64,000 nt of DNA from Kiritimatiellia bacterium (GTDB lineage: Bacteria; Verrucomicrobiota; Kiritimatiellia; JAAZAB01): NCBI GenBank assembly GCA_028718125.1, contig JAQUMN010000004.1:62001-126000 (forward strand). Reading direction: 5' to 3'. Both the position numbers and the translations under genes were made by a program. Numbering within the stretch: position 1 is the stretch's first letter; every line of letters begins with the position of its first letter. The notes beneath the pieces are model-generated. The model was not told the origin of the DNA and did not search any database. It saw nothing but the letters and a program-made list of their open reading frames with translations. Below, one piece after another: positions 32,989 through 39,233 of the stretch.

Positions 32989-35136
32989 ATGGTTACAACA
33001 CCTAAACGTCGAAAGTCCGCTTGCCCCCAGCGTCCCGCCTCCGCTGTCCATCGTCCGTCGTCTGTCATCCGTCATCTGTCATCCGTCGTCTGTCCTCCGC
33101 CTTCCGTCCCCCGCCTGGTCCGTGACGATCCCTACCTGGCGCCCTATGCCGATTGGATCGCGCGGCGGGTTCAATTGGCCAAGGAAACCGAGACGCGCCT
33201 GACAGGCGGGACGATGGCACCCGCCTGCAACGCTGTGCGTAGCACGGCGGGCAGGTTAGCCGATTTCGCCGCCGGGCATGAATATTTCGGGTTGCACCGG
33301 CAGGGAGACGCATGGGTCCTGCGCGAGTGGGCGCCCAACGCCACGGCCATCACGCTGATCGGCACCTTCTCGCAGTGGCGCGAGGATCCTGCCCTGGCCC
33401 TGCGCCGCTTGAACCTCGATGGCGTGTGGGAGCTGCATCTGCCCGCTGCAACCCTTAAGCACGGCGACCTCTATCGCCTGCGGATGCACTGGCGCGGCGG
33501 GAGCGGCGACCGCCTGAGCGCCTATGCCCGGCGCGTGGTCCAGGACGAACACACCAAGATTTTCAACGCCCAGGTCTGGGCACCGGCCGATCCTTATCTC
33601 TGGCGGCACACATTCCAACGGTCCGGCGGCTGCAGGACGCCGCTGATCTACGAAGCGCACGTCGGCATGGCCCAGGAAGAGGGCAAAGTCGGGACATACC
33701 GGGAATTCAAGGAAAAAATTTTGCCGCGCATCGTGGCGGCGGGTTACAACACGATCCAGCTCATGGCCATCCAGGAGCATCCCTATTACGGCTCGTTCGG
33801 CTACCACGTGACCAATTATTTCGCCGCCTCGTCCCGCTTCGGCACGCCGGAGGAACTGAAGGACCTTGTGGATACAGCCCACGCGGCGGGACTCGCGGTC
33901 ATCATGGATTTGATTCATTCCCACGCGGCGCGCAATGAGGTGGAAGGCTTGAGCCGGTTCGACGGCACGCTCTTCCAATATTTCCACGAAGGCCCGCGCG
34001 GATTGCACGAGCTTTGGGATTCACGTTGTTTCGACTACGGCAAACCCCAGGTACTGCATTTCCTGCTCTCCAACTGTCGGTTCTGGCTGGATGAGTACCG
34101 GTTTGACGGCTTCCGGTTCGACGGCATCACCAGCATGCTCTACCGGCATCATGGACTCGGCAAGGCGTTCACTTCTTATGCCGATTATTTTAATGAAAGC
34201 GTGGACGAACAGGCCCTCGCCTATCTGACCCTGGCCAATAAGGTCATTCACGCCGTGCGCCCCGACGCCCTGACCGTGGCGGAGGATATGAGCGGCATGC
34301 CGGGCCTGGCCGCGCCCGTTGAGCGCGGCGGCGTGGGCTTCGACTTCCGGCTGGCCATGGGCATTCCGGATTACTGGATCAAGCTCACCAAGGATACCCG
34401 CGACGAGGACTGGTCCATGAGCACCCTGTGGCACGAACTCACCAATCGCCGCCGCGACGAGCGCACCATCAGTTACGCCGAATCGCACGACCAGGCCCTG
34501 GTGGGCGACCAAACGCTGATCTTCCGCCTGATCGAGCGGGACATGTATAATCACATGGCTCTCGACTCGCGCACCCTGCAGGTGGATCGCGGGCTGGCCC
34601 TGCACAAGATGATCCGGTTGGCCACGCTGGCCACGGCGGGCAATGGGTATCTCACCTTCATGGGCAACGAGTTCGGCCACCCGGAATGGATTGATTTTCC
34701 GCGCGAAGGCAACAACTGGTCCTACCATTACGCCCGGCGCCAGTGGCGCCTGCGGGATGATCATTCCCTTGTTTATCATTTCCTGGCCGATTTCGACAAG
34801 GCAATGATTGAGATGGCGCGGCTCGCCAATCTGCTGGATGATCCCGACCTGCGCCTGCGCGTGGAGCACGGCGACGACAAAGTGCTGGGCTTTGAGCGCG
34901 CGGGTCTGTTGTTCCTGTTCAACTTCCACCCGGAGAAATCTTATCCCGACTATCCCGTGGAGGCCACGCCGGGCGAATACCGGCTGATCTTGGACAGCGA
35001 CGCGCCTTTTTTCGGCGGCCACAGCCGGCTTGCGCCCAACCAGACCTATGTTGCGGCGCCCGACGCCAAGGGGCGCACGCTGCTCACCGCCTATCTTCCC
35101 TCCCGCACTGCACTGGTTCTGCAAAAGCTGGCATGA
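32989..35136 (+). CDS. glgB: 1,4-alpha-glucan branching enzyme (GH13, eukaryote-like type)
   Basis: The enzyme creates alpha-1,6 branches in glycogen. After an N-terminal CBM48 (LREWAPNATAITLIGTFSQW), the GH13 barrel shows VIMDLIHSHA, FDGFRFDGITSML (nucleophile Asp), VAEDMSGMPG (acid Glu) and YAESHDQALVGD. A C-terminal beta domain follows. The pattern, including HELWDSRCFDYGKP, is that of subfamily GH13_8, found in eukaryotes and some bacteria. I chose ATG 32989 because GGAG lies 7 nt upstream. Residues about 18-41 (AVHRPSSVIRHLSSVVCPPP) are encoded by a heptamer array and are not family sequence; homology begins at VPRLVRDDPYLAPY. Last gene of the glycogen cluster. Confidence 0.93.
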   Translation: MVTTPKRRKSACPQRPASAVHRPSSVIRHLSSVVCPPPSVPRLVRDDPYLAPYADWIARRVQLAKETETRLTGGTMAPACNAVRSTAGRLADFAAGHEYFGLHRQGDAWVLREWAPNATAITLIGTFSQWREDPALALRRLNLDGVWELHLPAATLKHGDLYRLRMHWRGGSGDRLSAYARRVVQDEHTKIFNAQVWAPADPYLWRHTFQRSGGCRTPLIYEAHVGMAQEEGKVGTYREFKEKILPRIVAAGYNTIQLMAIQEHPYYGSFGYHVTNYFAASSRFGTPEELKDLVDTAHAAGLAVIMDLIHSHAARNEVEGLSRFDGTLFQYFHEGPRGLHELWDSRCFDYGKPQVLHFLLSNCRFWLDEYRFDGFRFDGITSMLYRHHGLGKAFTSYADYFNESVDEQALAYLTLANKVIHAVRPDALTVAEDMSGMPGLAAPVERGGVGFDFRLAMGIPDYWIKLTKDTRDEDWSMSTLWHELTNRRRDERTISYAESHDQALVGDQTLIFRLIERDMYNHMALDSRTLQVDRGLALHKMIRLATLATAGNGYLTFMGNEFGHPEWIDFPREGNNWSYHYARRQWRLRDDHSLVYHFLADFDKAMIEMARLANLLDDPDLRLRVEHGDDKVLGFERAGLLFLFNFHPEKSYPDYPVEATPGEYRLILDSDAPFFGGHSRLAPNQTYVAAPDAKGRTLLTAYLPSRTALVLQKLA
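33051..33113 (+). repeat. Heptamer tandem array within the glgB N-terminus
   Basis: Seven consecutive units of TCRTCYG (TCGTCCG TCGTCTG TCATCCG and so on) run from 33051 to 33099, followed by two degenerate units. Because 7 is not a multiple of 3, the translated peptide cycles through frames with a 21-nt period, and any change of one unit would shift the reading frame of glgB. Confidence 0.8.
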
Positions 35137-35186
35137 TGACTTGACCGGCGACATGTGCTATATTTGCGCGTGTATTTTCTGTAAGG

Positions 35187-35320
35187 CCTCAGTTATGTGG
35201 GTAAGAGTGTGAACTTCAATGCTGTCATTCCCGCGAAAGCGGGAATCCAGCATTGATTTTTCTGGATTCCCGATCAGGTCGGGAATGACAGAATCGATCA
35301 GCGCCACCCAGTAACTGAGG
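35187..35320. repeat. Palindromic repeat element, 134 bp, with FPRKRES-type core
   Basis: Outer arms CCTCAGTTATGTGGGT (35187-35202) and CCACCCAGTAACTGAGG (ending 35320) are imperfect inverted repeats. The core contains TCATTCCCGCGAAAGCGGGA and, opposite, GGATTCCCGATCAGGTCGGG. The same two blocks, in reverse order, are inserted in mfd at 60036-60107. It lies between glgB and the ferredoxin-nitroreductase gene. Confidence 0.78.
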
Positions 35321-35353
35321 GATCGCTATTTTAATTCATGAAAGGGCTTCATC

Positions 35354-36187
35354 ATGCTTCAATTTACCGTAAACGAAAAACTTTGCACCCGTTGCGGACT
35401 TTGCGCCGCCGACTGCCCCGCGCGCATCATCACGCAGGAAGGAAAGGCGCTGCCGTCCATTCGCCCGGACCAGGAAGCCGAATGCCTGCAGTGCCAGCAT
35501 TGCCTGGCCATCTGCCCCACGGCGGCCATCTCCATCCTGGGAAGAAATCCCGACAACAGCCTGCCGCTTTCCGCCGACAGCTTTCCCCGGTTAGACTCCA
35601 TGAGCCGGTTCATCCGCGGACGGCGCAGCATCCGGAAATATAAGGATGAAAACGTGGACCCGGCCTTGATCCGTCAACTGCTGGCCACGCTGGCCAATGT
35701 CCCCACCGGCGTCAACCGCCGCGCGCTGACCTTTACCGTGATTGACGATAAGGCCGTCATGCACCGATTGAGGGAGAACGTCCTCGCCGCGCTCGCCACC
35801 GCGATCAAGGCCGGGCGGATTCCCGAGCGATTAAAGTACCTGCAGAATGCCCCGCCGGCCTATTATGAACGCAAGGAGGACATCCTCTTCCGCGGTGCGC
35901 CGCATGCCCTGGTAGTCTCGGCGCCGCCCGATGCCCCTTGTCCTGCCGAGGACGTCGTCCTGGCACTGGCCTATTTCGATCTCCTGGCACAGAGTGCCCG
36001 GCTCGGTACAGTCTGGTGGGGTATGCTCAAGATGGTCCTCGAGACCCTGCCCGACCTCAAAGCGCTGATCGGCCTGCCGCCCCGCCAGCGCTATTATTAT
36101 GGCATGCTTTTCGGCATTCCCGCCATTCACTATCCCCGCACTGTCCAGCGCGATGATGCCGCGGTCGTCAAGCGGGTATCGTTATAA
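35354..36187 (+). CDS. Ferredoxin-nitroreductase fusion protein
   Basis: The 277-residue protein combines an N-terminal 2[4Fe-4S] ferredoxin (LCTRCGLCAADCP and CLQCQHCLAICP, residues about 10-55) with a C-terminal FMN-dependent nitroreductase domain (FIRGRRSIRKYKDENV; NVPTGVNRRALTFTVI; LGTVWWGML). Such fusions are redox enzymes in anaerobes; natural substrates are mostly unknown. It has no signal peptide and is presumably cytosolic. AAGGG precedes the ATG at 35354. The MttB-like methyltransferase starts 25 bp downstream, so the two are probably cotranscribed and may share a pathway, for example supplying low-potential electrons to keep a corrinoid reduced. That link is inference. Confidence 0.88.
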   Translation: MLQFTVNEKLCTRCGLCAADCPARIITQEGKALPSIRPDQEAECLQCQHCLAICPTAAISILGRNPDNSLPLSADSFPRLDSMSRFIRGRRSIRKYKDENVDPALIRQLLATLANVPTGVNRRALTFTVIDDKAVMHRLRENVLAALATAIKAGRIPERLKYLQNAPPAYYERKEDILFRGAPHALVVSAPPDAPCPAEDVVLALAYFDLLAQSARLGTVWWGMLKMVLETLPDLKALIGLPPRQRYYYGMLFGIPAIHYPRTVQRDDAAVVKRVSL

Positions 36188-36212
36188 GAAAACCTGATAG
36201 GAGCATTTACCC

Positions 36213-37646
36213 ATGCGCTTGACATGCACATTCCTTTCCGAACAGGAAAAGCAACGGATTCACGAGGACAGCCTGGCCATTCTTGCCGACGTCGGCGTCA
36301 AATTCTTGAGCGCCAAGGCCCGCAAGATCCTCGCCGACCATGGCGCGCGCGTGGACAAGGCCGACATGATCGCCCATATCCCGCGGACGATGGTTGACCA
36401 GGCCCTCAAGACCGCGCCCAAATCATTTGTGCTCGGCGCCCGCAATCCGGCCTTCGATTTTGCCATGCCGTCCGCGTTCACGGGGTACACGCTGGATGGC
36501 GCCGCCACCTTCGCCGTTGATTTCGAATCGGGCGAACGGCGGCCGGCCGTCACCCGCGACCTGGTCTCCAGCCTGAGGATTTTCGAAGAATTGCCGCTCG
36601 GCGCCGTCGTCTGGCCAAACGTTGTACTGGACGATATTCCGCTGCCGGGCGCCGATATCCGGACCGCGTTCCTCTCGTTGATGCACTCGTCCAAGCACAT
36701 TCAGCATGAAGTCCATAGCCGGGAGGAAATTCCGTACCTGATCGAAGGGCTGGCCGCCATCCTGGGGGGCGAGGATGAGATCCGGAAGCGCAAGATATTT
36801 TCGGTGTGCTATTGCACCATCCCGCCGCTCACCCACGATGCGGAGATGTGCGACGCCGCGCTCGACCTGGTGCGTTACCATGTGCCCATCCTGCCCTACC
36901 CGATGCCCGCCTGCGGCTCAACGGGTCCGGCCAGCCTTTACTCGGACGTAGCCCTTGCCAACGCGGAAAGCCTCTCTGCTCTCGTCCTGTTCCAGATGGC
37001 CGAACCCGGCACACCGATCATCTGCGGCCACGCCGCCGGTATTATGAATTTCCGTTCGGGCGGTTTCCTCGAGGGTGCGCCGGAATCCACGTTGATCAAC
37101 GGCGCCCTGGGCGAAATGGCCCGTTTCTACCGCCTGCCCAATACGCAGGCCGGGTGCCTGACCGATGCCAAGTCGCCCGGCCCCCAGGCCATCATCGAAA
37201 AAATGACCAGCGCCCTCCCCCTGGTGCTCTCCGGGGTGGACGCGATCAACGGCATCGGCGAAATCGAAACCAGCCAGCTTCTCGTCCTGGAACAAATCGT
37301 GGTGGACCATGAGATCGCGCGCCTCTGCAAGCGCATGAAGGATGGCGTGGACGTGTCCGACGCCAGGAATTACATGGCCGATGTCGCCAACGTCAAACCC
37401 GGCGGCCATTTCCTGATGGAACCCAGCACGCTGGAGGCCTGCCGCAGCGGCGAGTTTTTAATGCCGGACCTGCTGGACCGCAACACCCGCGACCAGTGGC
37501 TGGAACTTGGCCGGCCGGATGTCTATCCCGAAGCCCGCAAGAAGGCGCAGGCCATCCTGGCCGCCCCGCAGAAAAATTCCCTGCCGGACGCCGTCATCGG
37601 CAAACTGGAGGATATCCTGCGCCGCGCCGACCGGGATCTGGAATGA
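36213..37646 (+). CDS. MttB-superfamily (trimethylamine methyltransferase family) protein, non-pyrrolysine
   Basis: The 477-residue protein belongs to the MttB superfamily of TIM-barrel methyltransferases that move a methyl group from a quaternary or tertiary amine to a corrinoid protein. Typical parts are EDSLAILADVGVKFLSAKAR, MPACGSTGPASLYSDVALAN, GALGEMARFYRLPNTQAGC and DAKSPGPQAIIEK. The ORF is all sense codons with no internal TAG, so it is the pyrrolysine-free type known to use glycine betaine, proline betaine or carnitine. No cognate corrinoid protein or reductive activator is in the window. GGAG lies before the ATG. Substrate cannot be assigned from sequence. Confidence 0.88.
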   Translation: MRLTCTFLSEQEKQRIHEDSLAILADVGVKFLSAKARKILADHGARVDKADMIAHIPRTMVDQALKTAPKSFVLGARNPAFDFAMPSAFTGYTLDGAATFAVDFESGERRPAVTRDLVSSLRIFEELPLGAVVWPNVVLDDIPLPGADIRTAFLSLMHSSKHIQHEVHSREEIPYLIEGLAAILGGEDEIRKRKIFSVCYCTIPPLTHDAEMCDAALDLVRYHVPILPYPMPACGSTGPASLYSDVALANAESLSALVLFQMAEPGTPIICGHAAGIMNFRSGGFLEGAPESTLINGALGEMARFYRLPNTQAGCLTDAKSPGPQAIIEKMTSALPLVLSGVDAINGIGEIETSQLLVLEQIVVDHEIARLCKRMKDGVDVSDARNYMADVANVKPGGHFLMEPSTLEACRSGEFLMPDLLDRNTRDQWLELGRPDVYPEARKKAQAILAAPQKNSLPDAVIGKLEDILRRADRDLE

Positions 37647-37693
37647 TGGGCGCCTTCATTGCCCACCGGATGTGTGTTTCAATATAGCTTGCG

Positions 37694-37735
37694 TTTTATG
37701 GAGGACGGCGGGCCTCCGCCGCCGTTTGTGGCATG
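37694..37735 (+). repeat. Flanking inverted repeat, left copy
   Basis: TTTTATGGAGGACGGCGGGC continuing to CGCCGTTTGTGGCATG matches, in reverse complement, 38424-38465. The two copies bracket the 37764-38402 gene. Confidence 0.75.
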
Positions 37736-37763
37736 CAAATGGCTGATATTTGATTTCACGAAC

Positions 37764-38402
37764 ATGATGCCAGAGACAAAGCGCAGCGTATTCGTCGATC
37801 TCTTCGTGCCGCGCTACGATGAGCTGTCGCTGTTCCTGATGAGCGCCTCGTTTTTCCTGGTCGTTTTTCTGGACCCCGAACTGAAGGCCCTTGTATACAA
37901 GGCTCTGGTCGCTGAATTCGACCCGAGGCTTTTCCCCTTCTACGCCGTGTTCCTGCTGTTCATTTCCGGCGCCGCGCTCTCTATTTACCACGTGTTCACG
38001 AAAGCCCGGAAAAAGAACTTCGAGAAGTTCGCCATGCTTTACTTCGCCGTTATGGTCAACGGGCTCATCGGATTCCTGGCTGGCGCACAAATGCTTCAAA
38101 CCTCTCACGGATATCTTCTGGTGTTTCCGGTCTGGAACATCCTTAACAGTCTGCTGCTCCTGCTCATGTACCGGTTCAGCCTGATAGACGAGACGGCCAT
38201 TACCGACGACAACGCCGCGCCATATCAGGTCGCCCTTGGGGGCGCCGTCGTCCTCGCCGTCTTCCTCGTTTGCCAGTATGTCTTCCGGCTCCATTGGACG
38301 ATCACTTTCTCCGTGTGCGTGTGCTACGCCACGAATGCGAATAGCCTTCTTCAGCGGCTCTTGTCCACGCGTCGCGAGAATCCGATAGATCAAAACAGGT
38401 AA
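37764..38402 (+). CDS. Multi-pass membrane protein, unknown function
   Basis: From the ATG at 37764 the product is 212 residues with six predicted membrane helices: LSLFLMSASFFLVVFL, LFPFYAVFLLFISGAALSIY, FAMLYFAVMVNGLIGFLAGA, LLVFPVWNILNSLLLLLMY, VALGGAVVLAVFLVCQYVF and a weaker last one. The N-terminal MMPETKRSVFVDLFVPRYDE is soluble. I do not recognise the family. The track's upstream extension to 37659 runs through a repeat and is unlikely to be translated. The gene lies between two inverted copies of a 42-bp repeat and upstream of the c-di-AMP riboswitch, with no evident link to the potassium transporter. Confidence 0.65.
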   Translation: MMPETKRSVFVDLFVPRYDELSLFLMSASFFLVVFLDPELKALVYKALVAEFDPRLFPFYAVFLLFISGAALSIYHVFTKARKKNFEKFAMLYFAVMVNGLIGFLAGAQMLQTSHGYLLVFPVWNILNSLLLLLMYRFSLIDETAITDDNAAPYQVALGGAVVLAVFLVCQYVFRLHWTITFSVCVCYATNANSLLQRLLSTRRENPIDQNR

Positions 38403-38423
38403 GCCATCTTACCCGAAACCCCA

Positions 38424-38465
38424 CACGCCACAAACGGCGATGGAGGCCCGTCACCCTCCATAAAA
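38424..38465 (-). repeat. Flanking inverted repeat, right copy
   Basis: Reverse complement reads TTTTATGGAGGGTGACGGGC continuing to CGCCGTTTGTGGCGTG, differing from the left copy (37694-37735) at few positions. Its position 20 bp after the membrane-protein stop makes the gene look like the cargo of a small element, though a chance pair of REP repeats is also possible. Confidence 0.75.
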
Positions 38466-38585
38466 CACGGGCGTTTCCAACTTGGAAGGCGGCGGCCCCG
38501 ACCGCCGCGAGGGCGTAAGGCGAAAAGCGCCTTCGCAACACAGCCCGTCAGTCTAAGCCGCACATTTGGGGCGTCTTGCCCCTCC

Positions 38586-38615
38586 TTGACAAGCGCCTGC
38601 CATTATGTTCATATT
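38586..38615 (+). promoter_or_regulatory. Candidate promoter for the riboswitch-kimA transcript
   Basis: Consensus -35 TTGACA (38586-38591), 18-bp spacer, and CATATT (38610-38615) as -10. The predicted start, near 38622, is about 30 nt before the riboswitch aptamer, a suitable arrangement. Confidence 0.55.
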
Positions 38616-38649
38616 CCGCTTTTTGCAGCCTAAATCCGGCCCTCTTTCC

Positions 38650-38810
38650 GGGGGCGGATGCGGGGGACCCACCTTCCTCGGGACATCCTGGGGATGGGGC
38701 GAAAGGCGCCGGGTATTCTAACCGGCGCCAAGGCTACTTCTAAAGCCGAGCCCATCAGCTAACCTCGTCGGCCATTGGAAGGGCAATCCTCTAGATCCGC
38801 ATGGGCGGCG
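38650..38810 (+). promoter_or_regulatory. c-di-AMP riboswitch (ydaO/yuaA class)
   Basis: Conserved blocks of the ydaO/yuaA motif appear in order: GCGGGGGACCCA (38660-38671), CTGGGGATGGGGCGAA (38688-38703), a GC stem GGCGCC...GGCGCC, AGCCGAGCCCATCAGCTAAC (38744-38763), CTCGTCGGC and GGAAGGG. P1 can form between ATGCGG (38658-38663) and CCGCAT (38797-38802). This RNA binds cyclic di-AMP and in known cases turns off potassium importers and wall hydrolases when c-di-AMP is high. Downstream is a KimA-type transporter, a well-known target. After the aptamer, CGATAG...CTATCG and CATGAAAAAA...TTTTTTGTCATG could serve as expression-platform hairpins. Confidence 0.92.
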
Positions 38811-38943
38811 CCCACGAATACCCGCAGCGATAGTGTCTTATCTATCGGGAATCGTCATGAAAAAATAGTTTTTTGTCATGCCTGTTACCCGTTGGTTACA
38901 TAAATGATATAGCCTAAAATAAAACCGTTGATTTCCACGTCAA

Positions 38944-39151
38944 CGATATATCGGGCGTAGCGCGGCGCGAAGCCCGATGCTACCGTGTGGCGAATTTGGT
39001 TTCCGCCGGAGGCGGATTCGCAAAAGCAAGGCAGGCTTGGGCTGAATGTGGGTGCGCCGCGCGCAGCGCTATACTCGTGTATGCGCAAGCGCGGCAAACC
39101 CGCAGGCGGCCCAAGATCGCCGCCGCCTTTTGCGAACCTAATTCGCCACAC
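38944..39151 (+). repeat. Dispersed repeat family B (MITE-like), copy 2, in the kimA leader
   Basis: The core, 38985-39151, is again 167 bp, with near-perfect ends GTGTGGCGAATTTGGTT and GAACCTAATTCGCCACAC. Interior blocks match copy 1, including TTTCCGCCGGAGGCGGATTC and AAACCCGCAGGCGGCCCAAG. A central near-palindrome, GCGCTATACTCGTGTATGCGC, forms a hairpin. It lies between the riboswitch and the kimA start, so it is transcribed as part of the leader. Confidence 0.9.
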
Positions 39152-39233
39152 TGCCGCGAGAGAAAATGAATGATTCCGTAATCCTTCAGGAATGATCCGT
39201 CTGCCGCAAGCGGACATGCAAAGGTCGTGTGCC

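Noticed and set aside
33051-33113. CRISPR array
   Set aside because: The units are 7 bp tandem repeats without spacers; no cas genes are present.
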